9,456 nucleotides of DNA from Hyphomicrobium sp. Its GTDB lineage: Bacteria > Pseudomonadota > Alphaproteobacteria > Rhizobiales > Hyphomicrobiaceae. The notes beneath the pieces are model-generated. The model had not been told where the DNA came from. It ran no database searches and saw nothing but the letters and a program-made list of their open reading frames with translations. Shown one piece after another: positions 1-7,156 of the stretch (positions are counted from its first letter, which is position 1; each line of letters starts with the position of its first letter). The position numbers and the translations under genes are program-made. Location of the stretch: NCBI GenBank assembly GCA_030609245.1, contig JAUWCP010000084.1, positions 1 to 9,456 of the forward strand, written 5' to 3'.

Positions 1-244
1 CGCACAGGCGCTTGGCGGCGAGCTCGAAGGAGGCCTGCGTTCTTGTCGAGGCCTCGAAGAATAGATTGATAAGGGTGCGCCCGCGCAGAACATCGCGCTT
101 TTTTCCCGATTGACGATTGGCGTCGGCGGCTTTGTCGGCGAGGTCGAGAAGAAAATTAATCTCGCTCACGCTCAGCCCCTCACAGGTGAGGAGATGGCGA
201 TGCGGGAAGTGTAATGTCTCGACTTTGGGAGCGGCGCTAGTCAT
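1..244 (-). CDS. pyrB: Aspartate carbamoyltransferase catalytic subunit, N-terminal part (runs off the left edge)
   Basis: Catalyses the committed step of pyrimidine synthesis: carbamoyl phosphate plus L-aspartate gives N-carbamoyl-L-aspartate, in the cytosol. Only the first 81 codons are in the window. Translation from the ATG at 244-242 gives the typical opening of the family: HRHLLTCEGLS at about residues 14-24, then KKRDVLRGRTLINLFFEAST and RTQASFELAAKRL. The STRT motif (residues about 66-69) is the carbamoyl-phosphate-binding loop of the carbamoyltransferase family, and it is intact. There is no clear Shine-Dalgarno sequence before the ATG, but a promoter-like pair sits immediately upstream (see the promoter entry), so the message may be nearly leaderless. 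Divergent from aidB. ruvX, often its upstream neighbour in alphaproteobacteria, is about 3.2 kb away here. Identity is secure; the C-terminal domain is not visible. Confidence 0.96.
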   Translation of the reverse strand, partial: MTSAAPKVETLHFPHRHLLTCEGLSVSEINFLLDLADKAADANRQSGKKRDVLRGRTLINLFFEASTRTQASFELAAKRLC

Positions 245-254
245 TAAAGGTGTT

Positions 255-283
255 TCTATAAGGGGAGTCACGCCCTCCGGCAA
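255..283 (-). promoter_or_regulatory. Candidate sigma-70-type promoter of pyrB
   Basis: On the minus strand a -35-like TTGCCG (283-278) and a -10-like TATAGA (260-255) are separated by 17 bases. Each matches the consensus at four of six positions. Only ten bases separate the -10 box from the pyrB ATG, so initiation at the usual distance would leave a leader of about 1-4 bases. The absence of a Shine-Dalgarno sequence before pyrB fits this. Found by eye; it could be chance. Confidence 0.4.
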
Positions 284-369
284 GTGCTGCTTGCGCCAGA
301 TGCGTGCTTCGCTGCGCGGAACTTGTTAGCGTTAAGATTCTAACCAGCCGAATTGGGAGGAAAGGCACC

Positions 370-2043
370 ATGGCCGGGCCTTTCTCGACGCACGAGGTAA
401 TAAACCAGCCGCCGCCGCTCGAGGACGTGAACTTGTTCACCTCGGACACGGCGCTCCAAGAGGCTGTGAGGCGTGAAGGCGGCAGAGACGCCGCCAAGCC
501 ACTGGCCGCTTTCGGCCTGGTAACAGGCTCTGCACAGGCGTTCGAGCAGGGGCGCCTGGCGAATGAACACCTGCCCAAGTTGGAAACGCACGATCGCCAG
601 GGGCGGCGGCGCGATATTGTCATTTTTCATCCCGCCTATCATGCCTGCATGGAGACGAGCTGCGCGGAGGGACTGCACTCTTCTGTTTGGGCGCATCTTG
701 CGACGGGAGGAGGTTTACCTCCGCCCGATGCCAATGTAGCCCGCGCTGGTGCCTTCTATATGGCTGCCCAGATGGAGGCGGGTCATTGCTGCCCCATCAC
801 CATGACGAATGCAGCCGTGCCAGTTCTGCTGTTGCAACCCGAGATCGCCGAGGAGTGGATCCCCAAGATTGTGTCGCGGCGCTACGATGCGCGCTTCGTG
901 CCCGCAGACGACAAGATTGCCGTTACGTTCGGCATGGGCATGACCGAAAAGCAGGGTGGTACGGATGTTCGCGCCAACACCACCAAGGCGGAGCCGATTG
1001 GCGCTGGCGGGCCGGGCGCAGAGTACACAATCACCGGCCACAAATGGTTCCTCTCCGCGCCCATGTCGGATGCATTCCTCGTGCTTGCGCAAGCGCCGGG
1101 CGGGCTCACCTGTTTTCTCATGCCCCGCTTTCTGCCCGATGGCAGCATCAACCCGCTGCACTTGCAGCGTCTCAAGTCCAAGCTCGGCAATAGGTCAAAT
1201 GCCTCGTCCGAGGTGGAGTTTCATGGTTGCTGGGCACGTGCCATCGGCGAGGAGGGCAAGGGTGTCGCCACAATTATCGAGATGGTCACGCACACGCGAC
1301 TGGACTGTGCCGTTGCGTCAGCCGGTCTCATGCGCTTGGCGCTAGCACACGCGATCCACCACGCCGAGCACCGCATGGTGTTCCAGAAAAAGTTGGTCGA
1401 CCATCCGTTGATGGTGCAGGTGCTGGCTGACTTGGCCCTCGATGTTGAAGGGGCGACCGCGCTTGCCTTCCGCCTTGCGCGCTCGTTTGACCTTGCAAAT
1501 GACCCGCGCGCTGCTGCATGGCGGCGGCTGATGACTCCCATCACGAAGTATTGGGTCTGCAAGATCGCACCGGCCCTCGTTGCGGAGGCGATGGAGTGCC
1601 TGGGCGGAAATGGCTACGTAGAGGAGGCGCCACTCGCTCGTCTCTATCGCGAGGTTCCGGTCAACTCAATTTGGGAGGGGTCGGGCAACGTTATGGCGCT
1701 TGACGTGTTGCGCGTGCTGCAGCGCGAGCCCGAAGCGGCCGAAGTTGTGATGGAGGAACTTGGACAATCGGCGCAGGACGATGGGCGGCTGAGGTATGCA
1801 CATGAGCGCATCCAAAACCTGTTGCACGAACCTGTGCTGCTTGATCAGCGCGGCAGGTCGCTGGTGGAGGGGTTGGCTACGCTAGCGGCGGCAACAATAC
1901 TTTTTGTGCATGCGCCGGCGCCCATCGCCGACGCGTTCATTGCGACGCGGCTCGGCGGTCGGATGCGGCAGACCTATGGTCAGGGACTGGAACGGGCCGA
2001 CACGCGCGCTATTATTACTCGCGCGTCGCCGAACCAGGTGTGA
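370..2043 (+). CDS. aidB: AidB-family acyl-CoA dehydrogenase-like flavoprotein (DNA alkylation response)
   Basis: 557-residue protein, close in length to E. coli AidB (541), an FAD-containing acyl-CoA dehydrogenase-fold protein that binds DNA and is induced in the Ada adaptive response to alkylating agents. Its in vivo reaction is unsettled. Many signatures match AidB along the whole length: NQPPPLEDVNLFTSD near the N-terminus, CPITMTNAAVPVLLLQ, GMGMTEKQGGTDV (residues 188-200), KLGNRSNASSEVEF (271-284), CLGGNGYVEEA, and REVPVNSIWEGSGN. Glu436 in the last motif corresponds to the proposed catalytic Glu425 of E. coli AidB. I chose the ATG at 370 because GGAGG (356-360) precedes it and AidB proteins begin about here. 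An in-frame ATG at 304 would add 22 residues unlike the family. No convincing promoter, Ada site or LexA site was found in the 125-base spacer. Convergent with the PcfJ-like gene. 'Isovaleryl-CoA dehydrogenase' is a common alternative label, but the match is to the AidB branch. Confidence 0.93.
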   Translation: MAGPFSTHEVINQPPPLEDVNLFTSDTALQEAVRREGGRDAAKPLAAFGLVTGSAQAFEQGRLANEHLPKLETHDRQGRRRDIVIFHPAYHACMETSCAEGLHSSVWAHLATGGGLPPPDANVARAGAFYMAAQMEAGHCCPITMTNAAVPVLLLQPEIAEEWIPKIVSRRYDARFVPADDKIAVTFGMGMTEKQGGTDVRANTTKAEPIGAGGPGAEYTITGHKWFLSAPMSDAFLVLAQAPGGLTCFLMPRFLPDGSINPLHLQRLKSKLGNRSNASSEVEFHGCWARAIGEEGKGVATIIEMVTHTRLDCAVASAGLMRLALAHAIHHAEHRMVFQKKLVDHPLMVQVLADLALDVEGATALAFRLARSFDLANDPRAAAWRRLMTPITKYWVCKIAPALVAEAMECLGGNGYVEEAPLARLYREVPVNSIWEGSGNVMALDVLRVLQREPEAAEVVMEELGQSAQDDGRLRYAHERIQNLLHEPVLLDQRGRSLVEGLATLAAATILFVHAPAPIADAFIATRLGGRMRQTYGQGLERADTRAIITRASPNQV

Positions 2044-2064
2044 TCGCACGTTGCCCTTGCGTCA
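2041..2064. repeat. Small imperfect inverted repeat spanning both stop codons of the convergent genes
   Basis: The aidB stop begins the arm TGATCGCA (2041-2048). The arm TGCGTCA (2058-2064) ends in the complement of the PcfJ-like gene's stop. They pair over seven bases with one bulged T and a nine-base loop. A competing pairing CACGT/ACGTG (2047-2051 with 2064-2068) also exists. There is no T-run on either side, so this is at best a weak bidirectional transcription end, and three of the paired bases follow simply from two facing TGA stops. Confidence 0.25.
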
Positions 2065-3273
2065 CGTGAAGAGCCAAGACGATACGCCGCCGCGTCGGGC
2101 TAAGTCGGACATCTCCATATTGAAGGAATCGAACACGTCGTGCGTGGCCGTGCTGGGCAGCCATGGAGCGCCGTCTTTTCGCCGCCGGTAGGGCAGCATG
2201 AGCTGCCGCCATGTTGCGGTGTCGAGCCGCCGTTCAGGCGGGATGCGCGGTGGTAGACGCCTCAGTCCGTTTTGCCCTGCGAGCCAGGCATAAGCGGCCT
2301 GCCACACATTGAGCGGCGCGGCCATGTTGTGGCGCCCTTTTAGCTGAGTGATGGCCAGCATGCCCGCTTCGCGCGAATGCGGACCGATCTCAAGTGAGGC
2401 TACGTGCTCACTATCACGGCGAACGGAGAATAGGCGGCACTTGTCGTCAGCAAGATGCTCTGCGTATTGATCGGCGCAGTTTTGCATGGCGCGCGCTTCG
2501 GCGAGGATTTCGTTGCGGTCGAGGAGTGGGATGAAGTCATAGCCTTTCACTTTGCCACCCTTCAGCCACGCGTCTTCGATCACTCCAGGTGCGAGCTGCA
2601 AGACGAGCCGCGTGCGGTTCAGCCAACTCTTGGCGGCACAAATTGCGGTATCAAACGCGATCTCAGATCGCCAGGGTACGACGATGAGGCTGTTGGCTTG
2701 CGTGTGGGTTGTGCGCGAGTACCAGGCGTAGGCCGCGAGCACACCGAAGAGCTGCTCGGGTTCACCTGCTTCGCCAAAGATCGATTGATCTGCGAGCCAC
2801 AACGCGAAATCTTCATTGCAGGCGCGAGTTGCGAACACGAGAGTGTTGAACCAGAAGGCGCTATAGGCGGGCGAGGCCGGTAAACGGTTGGCGATACGAC
2901 GGGCGAACAGCTCGCCGTTAGGTAGTTCTTCGATCTGTTTCTGGAACGCCTCCGGCGGCAGTCGACGCAACCAAAGCGGCAACTCGAGGAGGTGTGCCAC
3001 CGATTTGAGCGCGGCACCTTCCTCAACTAACTTCGTCGCTCTGGCGCGCACATCCGCGGGTCCGCGCTTCGTCGCCAGCGCATGAATCGCACCAGGAAAG
3101 ACAGTTGCAAGATCGGCAAGGCGTGCCGATGAGCGCATCAATCGGCGTACTTCTCGCTGGGCCGGATAAGCAAAACGGGCGGCGAAACGTTCCAGCTCAT
3201 CGCAGAGCTGCGAAAGCTCTTGCGTTCGCCGTGGATCCGTCGGCCGCTTCAGGGATTTCACGTTCTGCGGCAT
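2062..3273 (-). CDS. PcfJ-like domain protein, function unknown
   Basis: 403-residue soluble-looking protein with no signal peptide or membrane span. The C-terminal half (about residues 250-330) carries a pattern I associate with the PcfJ-like family: AMQNCADQY (262-270), LFSVR (281-285), ASLEI (292-296) and ITQLKGRHN (308-316). PcfJ was named from the pheromone-responsive conjugative plasmid pCF10 of Enterococcus, but related chromosomal proteins occur in many bacteria and no biochemical activity is established. The N-terminal 240 residues are mostly helical in appearance, with many Arg, Leu and Trp, and match nothing I recognise. The ATG at 3273 is the first possible start, since an in-frame stop lies three codons upstream; its Shine-Dalgarno is weak (GGGTG about 12 bases away). 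It lies 135 bases downstream of ruvX on the same strand and is convergent with aidB. No other conjugation or plasmid gene is in the window, so a transfer role should not be assumed. Family assignment is by motif memory. Confidence 0.72.
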   Translation of the reverse strand: MPQNVKSLKRPTDPRRTQELSQLCDELERFAARFAYPAQREVRRLMRSSARLADLATVFPGAIHALATKRGPADVRARATKLVEEGAALKSVAHLLELPLWLRRLPPEAFQKQIEELPNGELFARRIANRLPASPAYSAFWFNTLVFATRACNEDFALWLADQSIFGEAGEPEQLFGVLAAYAWYSRTTHTQANSLIVVPWRSEIAFDTAICAAKSWLNRTRLVLQLAPGVIEDAWLKGGKVKGYDFIPLLDRNEILAEARAMQNCADQYAEHLADDKCRLFSVRRDSEHVASLEIGPHSREAGMLAITQLKGRHNMAAPLNVWQAAYAWLAGQNGLRRLPPRIPPERRLDTATWRQLMLPYRRRKDGAPWLPSTATHDVFDSFNMEMSDLARRGGVSSWLFT

Positions 3274-3408
3274 CGCAACTCAACACCCTGCGCTTTCGAA
3301 GGGACTAACCACCAGCCTCTTCCACGGCACCTTCTCGAGACCCTCGCCGATTATTGCGGCACACGTAGGACAGGCGTCTCGATAAGAATGGAAATGGGTA
3401 GACGAGGG
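3274..3408. other. Spacer between ruvX and the PcfJ-like gene
   Basis: 135 bases without a credible gene. On the minus strand I find no strong terminator after ruvX (only a long-loop GAGAC/GTCTC pairing without a T-run) and no convincing promoter for the PcfJ-like gene. Read-through transcription from ruvX is therefore possible. Confidence 0.5.
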
Positions 3409-3924
3409 CTATTGTTCCAGGGCGCGCATGCGATCGAGTGCACCTTGCAGGATGATTGTGGCGGCGACTTTGTCGACAACCTCGGCACGGCGCTTCCTTG
3501 AGGTGTCTGCTTCGAGCAGAGCGCGTTCGGCAGCCACTGTCGAAAGCCGCTCGTCCCACAACAGAATGGGCAGATCGGTGAGCGCGTTGAGGTTTTTTGC
3601 AAACGCTCGCGTTGCTTGCACGCGCGGGCCGGCCGTGCCGTCGAGGTTTATCGGTAAACCCAGTACAAAACCGGCGATGCAGTGCTCGGCCGCAATCTCT
3701 AGAAGCCGCGCGGCGTCCTTGGTGAATTTCGACCGTCTGAGAACGGTGAGCGCGGAAGCGATGACGCGGGTCTCATCGGACAGCGCGAGACCAAGCGTCT
3801 TGGTGCCCGCATCGATGCCGATGAGGCGCGCAGCCGGCCGCAGGCGGGCTGAGAAGTTCTGGATGCTCTCCAGCGTCAGTCCGCGTGCGCCCATCGTCGC
3901 TTTTTTCCCCGCCGGTTTCGTCAT
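3409..3924 (-). CDS. ruvX: RuvX/YqgF family Holliday-junction resolvase-like nuclease
   Basis: RNase H-fold protein of the YqgF/RuvX family. Members have been linked to 16S rRNA 5'-end maturation (E. coli YqgF) and to Holliday-junction cleavage in other bacteria. With the ATG at 3924 it has 171 residues, slightly above the usual 140-160 because of a basic N-terminal extension. Visible motifs are GIDAGTKTLGLALSD with first metal ligand Asp38, FVLGLPINLDG, LWDERLSTV (Asp124) and VDKVAATIILQGAL (Asp151). These acidic residues are the expected active-site set. The start is uncertain: ATG 3924 has only a weak AGG upstream, ATG 3894 (161 residues) has a distant GGGGAA, and TTG 3981 would give 190 residues with a poorly spaced AGGA. 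Divergent from the UPF0173 gene, and on the same strand as the PcfJ-like gene 135 bases downstream. Confidence 0.95.
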   Translation of the reverse strand: MTKPAGKKATMGARGLTLESIQNFSARLRPAARLIGIDAGTKTLGLALSDETRVIASALTVLRRSKFTKDAARLLEIAAEHCIAGFVLGLPINLDGTAGPRVQATRAFAKNLNALTDLPILLWDERLSTVAAERALLEADTSRKRRAEVVDKVAATIILQGALDRMRALEQ

Positions 3925-3937
3925 TTGCACTAGCCTG

Positions 3938-3965
3938 TTGTTGCTCGCCCCGCCTTCCTTATACT
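3938..3965 (+). promoter_or_regulatory. Candidate promoter of the UPF0173 hydrolase gene
   Basis: A -10-like TATACT (3960-3965, five of six matches to TATAAT) lies 16 bases after a weak -35-like TTGTTG (3938-3943). Initiation near 3972 would give a leader of about 40 bases, leaving room for the GAGGG ribosome-binding site at 3997-4001. It lies in the 86-base divergent spacer with ruvX. The good -10 is the main support; the -35 matches only its first three bases. Confidence 0.35.
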
Positions 3966-4010
3966 CCGCGCCGCCTTTCAAATTCCTAGCGGCTCCGAGG
4001 GTTCTTGAGC

Positions 4011-4700
4011 ATGAAGATTACGTGGTTTGGACATTCTTGCTTTCGCGTTGAGACAGGATCGAGCGTCGTCCTGATCGATCCCTTTCTCAAGGGCAATCCG
4101 ACGTTTGAGGGCTCGGGCACGGCGTGGGATGCGGCCACCAATGGTGTCACCCACGTCGCACTCACGCATGGGCACGACGATCACGTGGGCGATGCGCTCG
4201 AGATTTGCCAGACGAAAGGCGCCACGCTGTTTGCCGTGTGGGAGCTGGCCATGCATTTGGGCGACAAGGGTGCTGAGAAGCTCGAGCCGATGAACACTGG
4301 CGGCACGGTCAAAAGTGCGGACTTCGATCTGACAATGGTGCATGCGCGGCATTCGTCCTCATCGGGAGGCGTCTATCTCGGCAACCCGTGCGGCGTCATC
4401 CTGCGCGCGAAGGAGGGCAAGACCCTTTACCACATGGGCGACACGGAGGTTTTTGGGGACATGGCCCTGATCAACGCCCTGCACGCCCCCGATATCGGCA
4501 TCGTCCCCATTGGTGACCGGTTTACCATGGGTGCGCGGTCCGCGGCACATGCGTGCAAGACGTTCTTTAATTTCAAGACGGTCTTCCCGGCCCACTACGG
4601 TACGTTTCCGATCATCGATCAGACCGCAGATGCCTTTGTTGCCGAGATGAAAGGCCACAACGTCGTCGTGCCGAAGCTGGTGGAGGTGGTTACAGTCTGA
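4011..4700 (+). CDS. UPF0173-family metal-dependent hydrolase (metallo-beta-lactamase fold)
   Basis: 229-residue cytosolic protein, matching the usual length (about 225-235) of the UPF0173 family. It opens MKITWFGHSCF, with IDPFLKGNP soon after. It carries the metallo-beta-lactamase-fold metal signature THGHDDH (His53, His55, Asp57, His58), further candidate ligands HARH (111-114) and Asp144 in HMGDTEVFGD, and His195 in FPAHYGTFP. The full two-metal site therefore appears intact, but the substrate of this family is not known. The ATG at 4011 is preferred: GAGGG (3997-4001) stands nine bases before it and the sequence begins as the family does. A TTG two codons upstream (4005) is the alternative. 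It is the first gene of a rightward series, followed after 37 bases by the spermidine-synthase-like gene. Confidence 0.93.
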   Translation: MKITWFGHSCFRVETGSSVVLIDPFLKGNPTFEGSGTAWDAATNGVTHVALTHGHDDHVGDALEICQTKGATLFAVWELAMHLGDKGAEKLEPMNTGGTVKSADFDLTMVHARHSSSSGGVYLGNPCGVILRAKEGKTLYHMGDTEVFGDMALINALHAPDIGIVPIGDRFTMGARSAAHACKTFFNFKTVFPAHYGTFPIIDQTADAFVAEMKGHNVVVPKLVEVVTV

Positions 4701-4723
4701 AGCCCAAGGACCTGACGGCTTCA
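4698..4723 (+). repeat. Perfect 7-bp inverted repeat between the UPF0173 stop and the next ribosome-binding site
   Basis: TGAAGCC (4698-4704), whose first three bases are the stop codon, is the exact reverse complement of GGCTTCA (4717-4723), with a 12-base loop. The hairpin would end directly against the Shine-Dalgarno AGAAGGG (4724-4730) of the downstream GTG-start gene. There is no following T-run, so it is not a standard intrinsic terminator. An intercistronic element affecting translation or mRNA stability is possible, as is chance. Confidence 0.4.
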
Positions 4724-4737
4724 AGAAGGGTGTAGGC

Positions 4738-7059
4738 GTGCAACGTCGAAGATCCCGGGCAAAGCGACGAGTGCGGCCCGCAAAGCCCGCGCCGCCCGCG
4801 TTCGCCCAGGGCAATACGGCGCTGGGTCTCTTTACAGCGACGACGTTTCTATCCGCTTTCTTGCTCTTCGCCATTCAGCCGCTGTTCGCCAAAATGGTGC
4901 TGCCCGTTTTGGGCGGCTCGCCGTCGGTGTGGGCGGTGGCCCTTTGCTTCTTCCAAGCAGCGCTTCTTGCCGGCTACTGCTACGCCTATCTCTTGATGCG
5001 GTTGGTGCCGGTCGTGTGGACCGGGTCCGTGCATATCTGTGTGGCGCTGCTGGCTCTGTTCGTTTTGCCCATTGGATTGCCTGAGGGTTGGACGGAGCCG
5101 CCACCCGGTGAGCCTTACCTTTGGCAGCTTGGGCTCTTTACCCTTGCGGTGGGCTTGCCCTTCGTCGCTGTCGCGGCCAATGCGCCGTTGCTGCAAGCCT
5201 GGTTCGCCAGAACAGGGCATCCGCACGCGCGCGATCCCTATTTCCTCTATGCCGCCTCAAACCTCGGCAGCCTCATTGCGCTTTTGAGCTATCCATTTGT
5301 GCTCGAGCCGGAATTCGGGGTGACAGCACTCAGTCGCTACTGGACGTTTCTATTTATCGGTCTGGCTGTGTCGCTTGCGGTGTGTTCTTCAATCATGCGC
5401 AAAAGTGTTGTGCGTGGCGATGAGCCGGCGGCGCCCAGCAAAGCAGTGTCAGAGGAGCTCGTCCTCAAGGTTCCCACACCGCGCGATCGGCTTGGCTGGG
5501 TGGGGCTGGCGTTCGTTCCGGCCGCACTTCTCACCGCGTTCACGACCCATCTTGCAACCGACATCGCCTCGGCACCGCTTTTGTGGGTGCTGCCGCTTGC
5601 GCTTTATCTCCTCACCTTCGTGCTCGCGTTCCGTGACACATTCATTGTTCCGATGCGCCTGCTTCTGGCTGCGCATCTCATCGCGGTGGCGTTCGCGCTG
5701 CTCGAGCTGTCGCAGGTGAAGCACGAGACGTGGACGCTGACGAGTGCTGCCGGTGTTGCGGTGTTCTTTATATCCGCGCTCGTCGCCCATCGCACGCTTT
5801 ACGACATGCGCCCGCGCGCTCTTAACCTCACAGAGTTCTACCTATGGATGGCGTTTGGCGGCGTGCTGGGCGGACTGTTTGCCGCGCTCATCGCGCCCAA
5901 GCTATTCTCTGAGGTGTTTGAGTACCCGCTGCTCATTGCGCTCACAATGGCCTGCCGGCCCGGCGTCTTTGCGCGCAAAGATTGGACTTGGCGTGAGCTG
6001 ATTTGGCTAGGGGGAATGTTCGCGGCCGGCCTCACATTGGTGCTTTTCGGGACGGAATGGGCTGCTGACATCGGTCTATGGTTCGGCGAGTGGGGCATCG
6101 CTTCCGCGCTCACACTCTTATTTGCCGTCGTGATGCTTGCCTTCTGGATCTACCCCACGCGCCAACTCGTGGCCGCGCTCTTGATGTTTCTGGCCGTAGT
6201 GATGTTGCCCTCGGCGGTCAGACGGGCGAACGCGGAGCGCAGCTACTTTGGGGTCTATCGCGTGACGCAATCGGAGGAGGGCGATTACAATATCCTACAG
6301 CACGGCACCACGCTGCATGGCTCACAACGTATCCGCAATGAGGAAGGCGAACTCATCGCCGATACGACGCCCGGCACCTACTACTATCCAGGCAGCCCGA
6401 TCGAAAAGTCGATCCGCATCGTGCAGGATACGCTGCATGTGACGGGGGAGGAGGGGCGTATAGGGATCGTCGGATTAGGCGCAGGTTCGCTTGCCTGCTA
6501 CTCGAAAAAGGGTGAGCGGTGGCGCTTTTATGAAATCGATCCCGTTGTCGTCGACATTGCGCAAAAGTCGAACCACTTCACGTTCCTCCTAAACTGCCGG
6601 CCGAAGGCCGATATCGTCGTGGGCGATGGGCGCATCACGATTGCAAAGGAGCCCGACAGCAGCTTCGATCTTCTCCTCGTCGATGCATTTTTTTCCGACG
6701 CAGTGCCGGTGCATCTCATGACTGCGGAAGCCCTCAGACTTTATGCGCGTAAGCTGAAGGGCAGTGGCATCCTCGTGCTGCACATTTCCAACCGTTATCT
6801 CGACCTGGACCCGGTGCTGGAGGCGACGCTGCCGCTGGTGCCTGAGCTCAAAGGACTCATTATCTCCGACCCGGCGCAAGGCGGCACCTATGCGCAGCTG
6901 TCTTCGACGATCGCGGTTTTCGCCAAGGATGCGTTTGCCCTCGACCCCTTCCGGGCCGTTCCCGGCGCGCAAGACTTCAAAAAAGGCGGGCTCGATCCTT
7001 GGACCGACGACAGCTCCGACATTCTAGGTCCCTTCCTTTCGCGGTGGCGCGGCGGCTAA
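4738..7059 (+). CDS. Membrane-fused spermidine-synthase-like protein
   Basis: 773-residue protein in two parts. After a strongly basic N-terminus (residues 1-16), residues about 28-492 form some 14 hydrophobic segments, including AIQPLFAKMVLPVLGG (45-60), typical of the integral-membrane proteins usually annotated as spermidine synthase or fused MFS/spermidine synthase. The soluble C-terminal part (about 500-773) has the SpeE-like Rossmann fold: GIVGLGAGS (576-584), YEIDP with Glu599 and Asp601, VVGDGR with Asp630, and LLLVDAFFSDAVP with Asp649 and Asp654. These fit binding of S-adenosylmethionine or a decarboxylated derivative. The canonical aminopropyltransferase DSTDP-type motif is replaced by DAFFSDAVP, so true spermidine synthesis is doubtful. 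The GTG at 4738 is a good start, with AGAAGGG (4724-4730) seven bases away. It lies 37 bases after the UPF0173 gene and 97 bases before gatC. The fold is secure; substrate and biological role are unknown. Confidence 0.88.
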   Translation: MQRRRSRAKRRVRPAKPAPPAFAQGNTALGLFTATTFLSAFLLFAIQPLFAKMVLPVLGGSPSVWAVALCFFQAALLAGYCYAYLLMRLVPVVWTGSVHICVALLALFVLPIGLPEGWTEPPPGEPYLWQLGLFTLAVGLPFVAVAANAPLLQAWFARTGHPHARDPYFLYAASNLGSLIALLSYPFVLEPEFGVTALSRYWTFLFIGLAVSLAVCSSIMRKSVVRGDEPAAPSKAVSEELVLKVPTPRDRLGWVGLAFVPAALLTAFTTHLATDIASAPLLWVLPLALYLLTFVLAFRDTFIVPMRLLLAAHLIAVAFALLELSQVKHETWTLTSAAGVAVFFISALVAHRTLYDMRPRALNLTEFYLWMAFGGVLGGLFAALIAPKLFSEVFEYPLLIALTMACRPGVFARKDWTWRELIWLGGMFAAGLTLVLFGTEWAADIGLWFGEWGIASALTLLFAVVMLAFWIYPTRQLVAALLMFLAVVMLPSAVRRANAERSYFGVYRVTQSEEGDYNILQHGTTLHGSQRIRNEEGELIADTTPGTYYYPGSPIEKSIRIVQDTLHVTGEEGRIGIVGLGAGSLACYSKKGERWRFYEIDPVVVDIAQKSNHFTFLLNCRPKADIVVGDGRITIAKEPDSSFDLLLVDAFFSDAVPVHLMTAEALRLYARKLKGSGILVLHISNRYLDLDPVLEATLPLVPELKGLIISDPAQGGTYAQLSSTIAVFAKDAFALDPFRAVPGAQDFKKGGLDPWTDDSSDILGPFLSRWRGG

Positions 7060-7156
7060 AGTCTGCCGGGCCTCATGAGTTGCGCGGCTGTCGCGCCGGG
7101 GCTAAGAGAGCGATCAATTGTGAGCCCACCTTTCATCAGCAGAACGGCGAGGGACT
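7060..7156. other. Spacer before gatC
   Basis: 97 bases. It holds a small perfect hairpin GCGCG-gctgt-CGCGC (7082-7096) with no T-run, so not an intrinsic terminator. The only promoter-like pair, TTGCGC/TAAGAG (7080-7085 and 7103-7108), matches consensus at three of six positions each and is not convincing. gatC may be read from further upstream. Confidence 0.4.

Noticed and set aside
319..335. Possible alphaproteobacterial LexA box (GTTC-N7-GTTC type) before aidB
   Set aside because: Only one half-site (GAAC at 319-322) is present; neither possible partner position carries the second half.
304..369. Upstream ATG start for aidB
   Set aside because: The added residues do not resemble AidB N-termini, while the ATG at 370 has a strong GGAGG and begins at the family position.
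2455..2883. Plus-strand open frame of 142 codons inside the PcfJ-like gene
   Set aside because: It is antisense to a gene with recognisable family motifs, with no ribosome-binding site or motif of its own.
2062..3273. Reading the PcfJ-like gene as evidence of an integrated conjugative plasmid
   Set aside because: No relaxase, coupling protein, integrase, attachment repeats or other transfer gene is present in the window, and PcfJ-like domains occur in ordinary chromosomes.
3958..3981. Minus-strand promoter for ruvX: TTGAAA (3981-3976) and TATAAG (3963-3958)
   Set aside because: The boxes are individually good but only 12 bases apart, too short for a sigma-70 promoter.
4359..4874. Minus-strand open frame of 171 codons across the UPF0173 gene and the next start
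   Set aside because: It is antisense to the conserved metal-site coding region and shows no recognisable protein pattern.
7082..7096. Hairpin GCGCG-gctgt-CGCGC as a terminator after the spermidine-synthase-like gene
   Set aside because: The stem is only five base pairs and is followed by a G-rich stretch rather than a T-run.
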